Below are positions 10,099 to 19,775 of a stretch of 64,000 bases of DNA, one piece after another. This stretch comes from Macrophomina tecta. Lineage: Eukaryota > Ascomycota > Dothideomycetes > Botryosphaeriales > Botryosphaeriaceae. The notes below the pieces were generated by a model. It was not told the origin of the DNA and ran no database searches. It saw only the letters and a list, made by a program, of their open reading frames with translations. Both the position numbers and the translations under genes were made by a program. The stretch spans positions 1,054,001 through 1,118,000 of the forward strand of contig JAKSGN010000023.1 in NCBI GenBank assembly GCA_024180945.1. The letters are read 5' to 3'. Numbering within the stretch: the stretch's first letter is position 1; each line of letters begins with the position of its first letter.

Positions 10099-10279
10099 AG
10101 CAGCTATGAACGTGATGGTATAACAAGCTGCGTAGATCTTCACGCGAAAGTCTGGGCTGTCCCTTATATCATGCCGAATTGAATTTAAGAAATCGTAGGG
10201 ACGGCTGCTCGCACTATATATGCCTCGCGACCAGTTTATTAGCTTACCTCGGACACCTTTTGACTTTCTTGAAATCATC
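10099..10279. promoter_or_regulatory. Divergent promoter between UMP-CMP kinase and viperin-like gene
   Basis: Only 181 bp separate the kinase ATG (10098, minus) from the viperin ATG at 10280 (plus), so both genes must share regulatory DNA. A TATATA-like sequence lies at 10215-10221. If it is the TATA box for the plus strand, the transcript starts downstream of the first in-frame ATG (10220), which favours 10280 as the viperin start. No specific factor site is recognised. Confidence 0.55.
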
Positions 10280-11245
10280 ATGGCTCTTTTGCTCTCCCTG
10301 CTTTTATTGGCATCAGTTCTCCTCCCGGGAGTGTTTTGGTGGGCGCTGTTCCATCGCCACCAGAAGCGTCCTATATCGGTTAATTATCACTTTACCCGTC
10401 GATGCAACAAATCTTGTGGGTTCTGCTTCCACACTGCCACGACTTCCTACAAAGAAAACACAGAACGGGCCAAGGAAGGCCTTCGTTTACTTAAGACTGC
10501 TGGAATGCGAAAGATCAATTTTGCTGGCGGCGAACCATTCCTCTACCCAAAATTTCTTGGAGAAATGACCAGGTTTTGCAAAAAGAACCTGTTGCTCGAG
10601 TCTGTTTCGGTTGTCACAAACGGCAGTCTTGTTACGAGAGATTTCCTCGCAAAGTACGGACGACATATCGACATCTTAGCTGTCTCCTGCGACTCATTTG
10701 ATGAAGCGACGAATATCGAGATCGGCCGCGGATCCGGAAATCAAGTGGAACAACTTTACCGAATCCGGAACTGGTGCAGGGAGTACGGCATCAAGTTTAA
10801 GATCAATACGGTGGTATGTAAACTCAACTACGGCGAAGACATGAACGAACATATCGATGAGTTGAAGCCGTTCCGCTGGAAATGCTTCCAGGTCCTCTCA
10901 GTCTCAGGCGAGAATGAGTCGGCTGAAAGACTTCGGGATGTACGGCGCTTCCTAATCACTGACAAAGAGTACCAATTTTTCTGTCGGAGGCACAACTACC
11001 AAAAATGTTTTGTCCCGGAATCGAACAAGGTTATGGCGAAGTCGTATCTGATTCTGGACGAATATCTAAGGTTTTTGGACCGCGACGGCCGTCAGCCTTC
11101 CGCCTCCATTTTGGAGGTGGGCGTAGAGAAAGCGCTTGCCAGCGTCTACTGGGATGAGAATAGTTTCAGGGCAAGGGGGGGAGTCTATGACTGGAGTAGA
11201 GAACCGCAGTCGGTCTCCAAACTTGCGCGAGCGTTGGAGTGGTGA
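10280..11245 (+). CDS. Viperin-like radical SAM enzyme (RSAD2 family)
   Basis: 321 aa from the ATG at 10280; an in-frame ATG at 10220 would add 20 residues. A hydrophobic N-terminal helix (about residues 2-24) probably anchors it to ER or lipid-droplet membrane. The radical SAM cluster motif is CNKSCGFCFH (C42, C46, C49), preceded by VNYHFTRR exactly as in animal viperins. Other family blocks follow: KINFAGGEPFL (78-88), VTNGSLV, LAVSCDSFDE, IGRG, FKIN, VPESN, SYLILDEY.RFL, and the C-terminal YxWS. The protein ends LEW, matching the C-terminal [LIM]-[DES]-[WF] signal for the cytosolic Fe-S targeting complex. Viperins dehydrate CTP (or other NTPs in prokaryotes) to ddh-nucleotides. The serine of animal KINFSGGEP is alanine here, so substrate preference could differ. 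Single exon, no RIP damage. Confidence 0.93.
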   Translation: MALLLSLLLLASVLLPGVFWWALFHRHQKRPISVNYHFTRRCNKSCGFCFHTATTSYKENTERAKEGLRLLKTAGMRKINFAGGEPFLYPKFLGEMTRFCKKNLLLESVSVVTNGSLVTRDFLAKYGRHIDILAVSCDSFDEATNIEIGRGSGNQVEQLYRIRNWCREYGIKFKINTVVCKLNYGEDMNEHIDELKPFRWKCFQVLSVSGENESAERLRDVRRFLITDKEYQFFCRRHNYQKCFVPESNKVMAKSYLILDEYLRFLDRDGRQPSASILEVGVEKALASVYWDENSFRARGGVYDWSREPQSVSKLARALEW

Positions 11246-11277
11246 AGGCTTGCCAATCGTGTAGATTAGGTCAGGGG

Positions 11278-11280
<3 letters not shown>

Positions 11281-11324
<44 letters not shown>
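11281..11324 (+). repeat. (CT)22 microsatellite
   Basis: An uninterrupted 44-nt CT dinucleotide tract beginning about 35 nt after the viperin stop codon and followed by a short A run. It probably lies in the 3' UTR of the viperin-like transcript and would be length-variable between strains. Confidence 0.95.
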
Positions 11325-11325
<1 letters not shown>

Positions 11326-11521
11326 AAAAAAAAGAAAAGGCCAGTTTGAGTATATTCCAAGCCTGCATACGAGCGTTACGGTCTTTATTGCCACCATGGC
11401 AAGAGCTACACATGACCCATAACCAAGCGGTGAAGCGGCCTATAGCCATCGAGAAGGCAAATATGTTCGGTATCGGATAAAAAGTGTGGCCTTTCCTCCT
11501 AGCGTTGTTGCTGACCTTTCT

Positions 11522-13058
11522 CTAACCGTTTGCATGGCTCGGACCCTCCTTAATGGTCACTCCCTTCCCTTCCTGCGCAAGTGGCTCGCGCATGGAGTCG
11601 CCTGAATTGGTAGTGCCGGTTGTAGAGTCGGGATGCCATTGGGACGGACTACTGCATTCTGAAATCTGACGCAGTGCTTCCCTTCTCAAGATAGATATTA
11701 TTGAATTCAGAATATCGCGCTGGTGAATGCGTGCTTTCTCTTGGTCCTGCCAAACCAGATCCGGTGGCCGCCAGTTCAGGTAAATCTTTTGATGGGATGC
11801 AGGTTCCACGAATCCTCCGGGGTGATTTCGTACGTAAAGCGCACAGCAGTAGCATGCAGGCTTACTGCAACCGATGTATCTATCCGAATCGACAAAGGGA
11901 AGATTTTTGGTGTAATAATGCTCAAGCAGGGCCAGCTCGCAGTGAACGCGTGGGCGAAAGTTCGGATCCTTGTAAGAGGACATGAATCGAGAGTAGAGGC
12001 CGAATTTCTCGTTCATAGAAGTAAGCTTAGACTGGTAGCGAAGCACGTCATCCGTGGCATTCGATGGAAGCATACGAAGAATGATGCTGTCGAAAGTCGT
12101 TTTTGCGTCCGTTGTGGGAGGATGATACGATACGGGCGGCGTTTCTACGCAGCGAACCTCAAAGTCCTCAAAAAGATAGGGAAGCCGCCTTGCAGCAGCA
12201 ACTAAACAAGCTGTGGCCCGGAAGTGGTAACCCAGTCGTCCAATGTAATGCCTGACCTGTTGGAACGGGCTCGAGCGGAAGCCATTGTCGCTGCGGGATG
12301 TATGTTCCTGGCTCCAAATGCGAAGATATTGCATTTGAGGCGCTTTTCTCGTCTCGTAACACCATTGGCAAAGAGTAAAAGGATTCGCGGGGTCGAAACT
12401 GATGCTTTTCAACCAGTGATAAAGCTCGCGGCCTATAGGAACCATTCAGCCGTTGAAACACGCTTAGTTGGGTTAGAATTTCAATCGTACCTTCGCAAGA
12501 ATCCTGATTCGAATCCTGACTCGAGAGCGTTGCTAGACACTGTCGGAGTAATGGAGTAAGGCATGACCAGTACTTCTTGATCCGATTCCGACCGAAATTG
12601 ATGCAATCCCTGGCTATTGACTGTACCTTCTCTTCTATGTTCTTTTCTGGCTTCCGTGATATCTTCCTCAACTTCTTCAAAGTGTCTTCTAGAAAGCATG
12701 TTACTCTCGGTCCGGGATTTTTGTTCGCACTGATCCAAAATATTGGACCTTGAGGTCTGCTCTCTAGCCCAATCGCCGTAACTGTATCGCCGCCCTTGTC
12801 GTAGTCACAAACGTACGCGAGACTGTCAAGAAATGACCTGCGAAGCTGGCATGTCGACAAATCAGCGAGTTCTCCATTGAGTGGTCGAGGGATCCGTTCG
12901 CCCCTCGTACGGCCTAGCGTATGAAGCAAAACGAGGGGCTCGTAGAAGCGACTTAGAAGACGTTGTTGCGGATCTCTTCGAGGCTTGTCCGGAGTTGATG
13001 CTCCTGAATCGTAGAATCCATGGAAGTCTCCGGATTTTGACTTCTTTCGTCGTGGCAT
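11522..13058 (-). pseudogene. OTT_1508-like deaminase gene with a frameshift
   Basis: Reading from the ATG at 13058, one frame gives about 205 aa with blocks seen in fungal OTT_1508-type proteins (FYEPLVLLHTLGRTRGERI, then LAYVCDYDKGG). Near 12,437 coding switches to the next frame and continues to 11522. The second part carries the deaminase zinc motif: HCE (in RVHCELALLEHY) and a C-x2-C (in SKPACYCC). The deaminase fold uses zinc to hydrolyse the amino group of a base. This subfamily was predicted from sequence to be derived from bacterial deaminases, and its substrate is unknown. The only GT..AG that repairs the frame is 10 nt, too short for an intron, so the gene is probably broken by a 1-2 nt indel, unless it is a sequencing error. 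It converges on viperin, 276 bp away. Confidence 0.8.
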
Positions 13059-14009
13059 TTCTGTATTAAAAATAAAAAAAATATGAAAATGATGGGTTCA
13101 AAGTATCTATAAGCGACATGGAAGAAATGGTTCTAGGAGAGGCAGACATTCGCTATTTAATACAGTAAGGGTTGAGACACCCCGCTCAATGCTGCTATAA
13201 AAGACTAGGCTTTTGCTGCCTACGTGCTGCTCCTGTTTTTCTCAGAGTGGCCACGAGCTCATCCTTGAATAGTCGCGCTTGAGTATGCATAAAAGTGGAA
13301 CATACCACCCATGTGGATGTTTAAATATACAGGTAGAAGTTCTCCAGTAGATGCTATTGGGGGCGCCCGTTAAGTTGTCAATGCTAGCCTGCTTCTAGAC
13401 CTATCCGGCTCCAGTAACGCCTACAACTAGCTATCAGAAACTTAAGTAACGTTACAATTTTAAGACGAACACTAAATTGCAGCTTACGGATGTCGCGGAT
13501 CTGTGAAGGACCTAGTACGAAAATGGTTTAATGTTCCACAGGTTGACGAGGTAGTCTCAGCAACCTCAGACCGTCCCCCGCTTGGCCGTCCGCGACAAAG
13601 GAGGAAGAGGAGAGAATTGCACAGTTGGATAGATATGGCTTGTGGGAAGCTTTGTCAGACCTATTTCCCCCTCTATACCTCTCCCAGAAGTTTTATATAT
13701 CCAGGTCGGCTCATCGGGCTGACCCTTGAGAAAATTTTGCCGATAATTCACGCGGAAGAACCTATTACTCCATTCATCGATACAGAGTCAACTTGGCTTC
13801 GACAAAGGTTGGGAAGATGGAAAATTATTTGTCGAACAGCGCAAAGAAATAAGCACTGCTGCTTTTCTAGATTGTGTGAACTACAGGAGATTAAGTATAT
13901 GAGTAGTAGGGGGCTATGTAGGGATTAAACAAGTGTGAAGTATGGAAGTGTATAGGGGGCACGACCTCTGACATAATTCCATTTTTCTGAATGAAAGATC
14001 CAAACCGCC
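13059..14009. other. Stretch with no supported gene
   Basis: About 0.95 kb. A 141-codon plus-strand open stretch at 13503-13928 has no recognisable domain and a composition that does not convince. I see nothing else. Confidence 0.4.
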
Positions 14010-14336
14010 TCAGGCCAGCCTCCATCGGAAATCGTGTTTATGCGGTTGATTGGAAAGCCTCTTATAAAGCTCTTTAATTGCAATCTGCTGTACTAGGTTA
14101 TTGCAACCCTGCTTATCTCCGAGCCCTCGTAAGACATCGTGTAGTTCTTGATCCTCGAAGCGTTCGAGTATATTGACGCAGAGCTCCTCAAGTGAGAGCT
14201 TCGCGTCTTTAAAAGCGGTGAGAGAGTTGATATTGAGGTCAATAAACTCGAAGACAGAGAGATTGATAATTTCGCCTCCACGGATTCTTTTGAACTCCTC
14301 CCAGCTGAGTTCTCTAATCTCGAAGGATGAGGCCAT
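14010..14336 (-). CDS. Small uncharacterised protein, 108 aa
   Basis: A single open frame from the ATG at 14336. It is acidic and leucine-rich and predicted mostly helical (blocks ELSWEEFKRIRGGEI, LSLEELCVNILERFEDQELHDVL). No signal peptide, membrane segment or known motif. The composition looks protein-like, and the three other long frames here have none. I cannot name a family. It is 521 bp from, and divergent to, the tetraspanin gene. It may be a remnant of a larger gene. Confidence 0.4.
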   Translation of the reverse strand: MASSFEIRELSWEEFKRIRGGEIINLSVFEFIDLNINSLTAFKDAKLSLEELCVNILERFEDQELHDVLRGLGDKQGCNNLVQQIAIKELYKRLSNQPHKHDFRWRLA

Positions 14337-14856
14337 AGACGCTACGACTTTGATTGAAGAATTGATAATTTTGGCGCAGAGAACTCGTAGATTATTGTTT
14401 TTTTGTCGCCGGGGAGCTATTATAGCTTAGTCGACCTGGTTGCAAAAGGCTGCTTAGAACATACAGGTGTCTCACCTAGGCGTGGGGCAAAAAGATTTAG
14501 GCGTTTCCTCTGTGCGCCACTTCTGGTGAAACTATCCTCGCGTAGGAGGGCGGCGTGCGCTCATTGTATTACTAATCTCCGGAAAAAGCTGGCGGCTGGC
14601 GGCACTATGTGGTTACGAAAGTGTCGTCGCTTTGACGATTATAAGTAGATTACATAGCCTACAGTAAGCTCGGCAGACTGCTCGATGCCTTGTCAAACGT
14701 TTCACAGTCGCACGCACGGTCCACGTTACCCCGCTCGCCGCCCTCCATGACTCCGTGCTATTAGATCGCCCTGTGACCGTGAGAAGCAGCGTCTCAGGGA
14801 GATTCCGTCGCAATCCATCATTTTACTCCCCTTTCGATAGAGCAGCCTTGGGTAAT

Positions 14857-16005
14857 ATGGCAATAAGCAAGCGCAACATTATCGGTATCACCTCCAGCAT
14901 TGTACGTGATCATCCAGTCTTCTATTTCACTCCCAGCTTACTGACAGCTTCCTGGCGGCTTTTCTAAGTTCTTCCTCGCCTTAATTGCAGTTGCATGGCA
15001 TGTACTGTATTTGAAAAAGCGATCAATTCATTTACCGCTAACGTTGCTTAGTTACACCCATTATGTGATCCAGCGGCTCGCGCTTCCGATACCCACAGCC
15101 CTGAGCTTTTTGGTGTTAATACTCCCCATGGTTCAAGGCCTCAGCTCTTGGTACCTGACACGGCCTCTCGACACTGCCCGCTTCCTCACTCTTCCCATTT
15201 CTTCATCGTCGCGCGAAACCGGTGGCTCAAACGATGCTCCGATGCGGCCCTCTGATTCCAGAGCCGAACTACGTGCTCGTATAGCAACGCCGCTGGTCTA
15301 CGGCCTTGTTGTCGCGACAACAGTCCTTGCCACTCTCTCCGGCACGTATCTGGCGCCGGCAGACTCGCTTAACTGTACTCTCCATGAACAGTGGCTGGCG
15401 CTATTTCGAACCAAGAACGGAAAGCAAATCAGAACAATCCAGGATGCACTGCAATGTTGCGGATTCCGCTCCGTTTACGATATGGCCTGGCCCTTCCCGC
15501 AACCCAATGGCGGGAGAACGCAGCGAAGCACATGTGCGAAGACATACGAGCGAACTGCAGCGTGTTTTGCGGGGTGGAGGAAGGAGGAACAAAAAATGGC
15601 CGGGCTGTTGATAATGGTCTGCGTCGGAGCTTGGGCGTGCCAGGTAAGTTGGTTAAATGCGCTTTGTTCCCTCCGAAGCTCGGTTCACTGACACGGAAGC
15701 TCGATTGGGTTCGGCAGATGGTCGTCACAACAGGCGGCTTCAGTCAGCCATCCTGGCTGCAGCACTTCTTATCGAGGAATTCAAGATACAACTCAGGCGA
15801 ACAAGATTCTAGGCTTGATTCTGGTGGCGAAAGGTCTACCCGTGCCATTGACTTTCCTAACGACGGTCGATACACGGACGATCAATCGGATAGATTCGGA
15901 GAAGCTGAGACGAGGCAGGCGACGGAGGATAGGAGTAGGGTGACTAGCGGGGATCCAGGGGGCACAAACCCTCAAGAACATCACACGTTGTTTCCTTCAA
16001 CCTAA
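14857..16005 (+). CDS. Tetraspanin, fungal Tsp3-like
   Basis: Exons 14857-14901, 14969-15643 and 15718-16005 give 335 aa. Introns of 67 and 74 nt start GTACGT and GTAAGT and contain CTGAC branch sites. Four membrane segments are visible: TM1 across the first splice (MAISKRNIIGITSSI joined to FFLALIAVAWHVLYL), TM2 (LSFLVLILPMVQGL), TM3 (LVYGLVVATTVLATLSG) and TM4 (AGLLIMVCVGAWAC). The large extracellular loop between TM3 and TM4 has the tetraspanin CCG signature in LQCCGFRSVYDMAWPF plus further cysteines. The long Ser/Asp/Arg-rich cytoplasmic tail (about 95 aa) is read only after splicing. Tetraspanins organise membrane protein complexes; in plant-pathogenic fungi some are needed for host penetration. 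Assignment to Tsp3 rests on the loop pattern. Confidence 0.85.
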
Positions 16006-16580
16006 AGCAACGGCCGTAATAGCGACAATTGGATAATTGGCCAGCAATAGGTCGTAGGTCTTCCAAGAACCGGCTCTATTCGTATCTCTCTACTCTATTA
16101 TCGACGAAGGTTCCAGTCTTATAATATTATCGATGGAGGTTGAACCATCGCCTGGGCTCCACGGAGGTTGATCGAGGTCTTAAATTAAGCCCTAATTTCA
16201 GTCTGGAAAACCGGTACTGGGGACGAAGAGACTAAGGAATTCGGTTGATGACAAGGTTCCGGAAGCGGTATGCGACTACTTTGGTAACTCTCGATCTCTT
16301 TTGGAATTTATCCAAGCAGTATTATGATAGCCCCCCGTACAGAGGGTTGACGAAAGTCGATCCATTCATAAACTGGCTCCCACATCCTCGCACGTCACAA
16401 CGCTTTTGAAAGAAGCTTCATACAGCCTGATTTGCACCGCATACTGTATATGATGTGCCACGGTTCCTACAGTGACCTGACAAAAGTTCTGGCCACTTAA
16501 GCGAGGCGCGCCAAAACGCGTCGCACGCGCGCACCCCTTCAATCTTCTACACCACCCAATGCCCCCCACAACGCACTTCT

Positions 16581-16980
16581 TTGAACGAGCTCTTTGGCAA
16601 GCATACTCCTAATCAACCCTACTCTCCACATCAGCGCGGTATCCTGTTTGCCTGTAAGGTATTGGGCAAGAAAAGCGCCTGGTTTCGCAAGGAGCTTGGC
16701 GTGCCCAGCTCGTCCGTTACCAACACCAACCTCCTCGCTCCGCTACGCAACGATGGGCGCACGCAGCCTCGCTCTGGCAGTCCTAAATGCCTCTCAGACC
16801 TCGAAACTCGACATATACTGCGCGTCGTACGTGCGCACCAAAAATTACACGTATAGAGATGTGCGGGAAGCTACAGGCGTTACCTGCCACGACCGAACCA
16901 TCGCACGTCTCTTAGACGTATATAACATCAAAAAATGGCGGTGTGCCGGCCGTTCCTGTCTGCTGTGGATGCGTCGCGCG
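16581..16980 (+). pseudogene. Tc1-like transposase remnant (DNA-binding N-terminus only)
   Basis: Two overlapping frames carry pieces of a bipartite helix-turn-helix typical of Tc1 transposases: a first half around 16620-16830 (SPHQRGILFACKVLGKKSAW, then LSDLETRHILRVVR), and after a frameshift near 16830 a second half (KNYTYRDVREATGV, then HDRTIARLLDVYNIKKWR). Nothing of the DDE catalytic domain follows. The sequence changes near 16935 to the opposite-strand BTB fragment. It is dead, and no terminal inverted repeats were seen. Confidence 0.55.
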
Positions 16981-17522
16981 TTTTAAGGGTTTGGTACGAG
17001 CCGCTGTAGAAGTAGTGCACCAGCGTGTGGGCGACGTCCGTGTCTACGTTGGGGAGCTCGATCGTCGTGCTGGAGGATGTGTAGTGGTTGTTCAGTGTGC
17101 CCAAATATGTGTAATTGTTCCTTGAAGTGTTGCAGTATGTGGACTTTTTGCTCGGTATGCCCGGGTGCTTGATTAGGAAGCTTTTAGGTATTGTGTATCT
17201 GGCTCGATCTTCGCCGATGGCAAGCACAACCGCATCGCTAGTGTATGGGCTTTAGGGATTTCTGTGTTAGCACTTACACCTTCAAGGCCCAATATATAAA
17301 AAAAAGGCTGGTTTACGAGGTTTCCGGCCGGTTGTCATTGTCCAGCAAAGGCTCTTCGAGACAGAGGTTGGCCAGGCTGGGACCCTCCTCGCGTGCGCAA
17401 GGTTCGCAGGTTTCGGTCTTCTCTTTGCTACCCTTCTTTTCCCCTTCTTTTTCTCCATTTTTTGAGTTGTTGTAGTAACACTGGGGGACTAGTTGGAGCT
17501 GGAAGGGCTGCGTTGAATACAA
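16928..17522 (-). pseudogene. Truncated BTB/POZ-domain gene
   Basis: A minus-strand exon at about 17522-17312 (start not visible; the frame is open further upstream) joins an exon ending at 16928. The intron is about 60 nt, with GTAAAC donor, GCTAAC branch site and AAG acceptor, and the reading frame is kept across it. After splicing the protein reads SDAVVLAIGEDRARYTIPKS, then FLIKHPG, and later IELPNVDTDVAHTLVHYFY. This is the layout of fungal BTB proteins: a strand-rich start, a buried KxxL, and a strand-helix ending in YxYxGxY. BTB domains mediate dimerisation and Cul3 adaptor binding. The domain breaks off after the YSGSY motif, just where Tc1-like sequence begins on the other strand, so the gene has probably been cut by that element or a rearrangement. 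Confidence 0.6.
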
Positions 17523-17539
17523 TTTAAGGGGGCTTGCGC

Positions 17540-18381
17540 ACTCTCGATCCAGAAGATGGCTTCTGTGTTAATGCAGCAGCGGGCTCCAGATATAAATACT
17601 CGTGGCGCATGCGGCGCAACCCAATGACCATGTGGCACGGCATCGAGCCTGCATACGTCGAGCGGGGTCGACGCGATACTATCTACCTAGTCTACCTGCT
17701 CTGCTTGACTGCTCTTAGATCGACGCAAGGAGTGCCAGTAGCCACCAGCCTGGTAATCGAATAGGCCGCTGCAATCACCCAATCACCGGCACGCGGCTGG
17801 CTAAGCCCCAAGGCGCAGTGGCAGAAACGGACAGGGGGCTGGTGCTGTCGGAGCTGTTTCACAAGGGTTGCGGTAATTATACTACTGTAGTTACTGCACA
17901 CCAGCACTGATGCTCTTCACATTGGTTAGAAAGCTTCGCTAACGCAACGGAAAAACACGTTCTTATTCAGCTAAGCGGGTATTTGATTATCACTAGTATA
18001 ACCCAATGACGCAGCGACATCTCCCAGAACTGTGACCATTCAACGAAGAACGAGCTTTTCCCGATCAGTTCTTCATACATTGAGTAGCCGTGTCGCGATT
18101 CACGGAAGAAGCAGTCTCTGCTTCTCTCACACCATCCAGCTTGCTTCTAGCCTCCTAATCGAGATGTATGTACAACTCTTTCAAGGTTCTTCTTGGTATG
18201 TCAATATTTTCGCCCTTTCACTGCTTAATAAAGCTGACTTCTCCTGTCCATGTCTTGGAAGCCCTGGCCTATGCGCGTGTAAAATCTTGTAAACTGATTT
18301 ATCACGGCAGCTAGAGCAATTTCCATTTTGTTGCCCTAGTAAGCATTATAAAAAGGAATAGAGAGCCTTTCCATCGGCTAA
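17540..18381. other. Stretch with no supported gene
   Basis: About 0.84 kb between the BTB fragment and the next gene. Only short open frames without recognisable motifs. Confidence 0.4.
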
Positions 18382-19080
18382 ATGAAACTCTTTAGGATGG
18401 TAACTCGCAAAGGCAGCTCTCCAAAATCTAAAAGACCCCAAGGACCGCCAACGCCGCCAAAACATGCCTATGACCAAAATTTGTTACATAAAGTGACAAA
18501 TTTCCTCAAAAGCAGCTCAATAATACTAGCAAGTCACGATGAACTTCAAGAACTACAGCAAGATCTTCAGAAAATGGGATTTTTCAGTGCAACCCCTCTG
18601 TGGTACAAGGCCTTCTATAGCCGTTGCTCAGAAATCAGCCTGAAACTCGTTGGTAGTTCGGAAAACAATACGGAAAAAAAATGTGCTGGACAAGGCGAAG
18701 ATATATCACAAACTATTATTGGGTCGTCATCCTAGAAGAGAGTTCCTTTTGGGCTATTCCCCTCTCGAGCCAGTCGATCTGAAGGACCCCGAGAATGATT
18801 TTCTGGTTGACCTTTGCTGTTCCTTTTAGGGACAAATAAGAGAGAAAGTCCAGAGAAAATCATAAAAAAATTAGAAGGGGGCATAGAAAAACCGGCATAC
18901 CAGGATATGTTAAGGAACGAGCCGCAAAGATGGAAAGAAATCGAGGAAATGCGTGATCTCGCCACGGTATTGGGGGATGAATTTCCGTTCGGACCAGAAG
19001 ACCCAGACTTTAAAGGCAAGGTGGAGCAGCACATTAGAGATATCCATAAAATCGTTGTTAGCTATCGTGGCAGGTCTTAG
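18382..19080 (+). CDS. Uncharacterised 173-aa protein, two exons (tentative)
   Basis: Exon 1, 18382-18652, starts at an ATG and encodes a basic, proline-containing N-terminus (KGSSPKSKRPQGPPTPPKHA) followed by helices (LLHKVTNFLKSSSIILASHD, then ELQELQQDLQKMGFF). A 177-nt intron (GTAGTT donor, GTTGAC branch, TTTTAG acceptor) joins it in frame to 18830-19080, which ends in another helical acidic segment (RWKEIEEMRDLATVLGDEFPF). No known domain, signal peptide or membrane segment. Splicing is inferred because both halves look coding and phases agree (1 + 2 nt); without it there are two separate small frames. Function unknown. Confidence 0.5.
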
Positions 19081-19775
19081 GTAGATTGTCAACGATGGAC
19101 GATTTTAGTGCAAGTAGCCACCGATCTTTTGTCTTCATCCTTCTCAACGTGCCAATTAAGTTGAAGACTACCAGTTTTCCTGGTCTTGTTCGGCTTCTTG
19201 GTTCGGACGATTTTCTAGAACGCACACTATTACAAAGATTTCCTGAGACTGTGACAGTACACGAAGCGTGTGTCCTCATGCTTCCTATTTAGATATCGCC
19301 ACTCTGCTAATAACTATGTAACGTCCGTCCCTGCGCCGAGAGACGCCCCCCGTGGCGAGACAAATCTTTGGTACTTTACATTTAAGCATTTCCAGTTCTA
19401 TCAGCGAACTAAAATTTTGTATATTTTTATATTGATTATATTTTACGGCCCTTTTCAAGCACTCTATACTAGAGCTACTCTAAAAATTACAATCGCGTCG
19501 TCGCCTTCGCGCATAGTTACAAATAGCATCCTTTCATAGCGTATTAGGACCACTTAGTCCACAGCATCACTATCGAGCTCTTTTTACTTACTAAACTTAT
19601 AGAGCGGTTTGAACTACGTTTCCTAGTCTCCCTGCAATGCTGAAAAATTATTATCTACCCTGTGGCGGTCGTGGCGCTCGTAATGTGCTGGGCAAGGATC
19701 CCTGATCAAAGCGAGACGACTTAGTACATAGTATAGTTAGTCCTAAGCGAGGCTTACAGCCTTAGCTAGTATGTA

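Noticed and set aside
12428..12445. A GT..AG pair of 10 nt that would restore the deaminase reading frame
   Set aside because: Far too short for any spliceosomal intron; a frameshift or sequencing error is the simpler reading.
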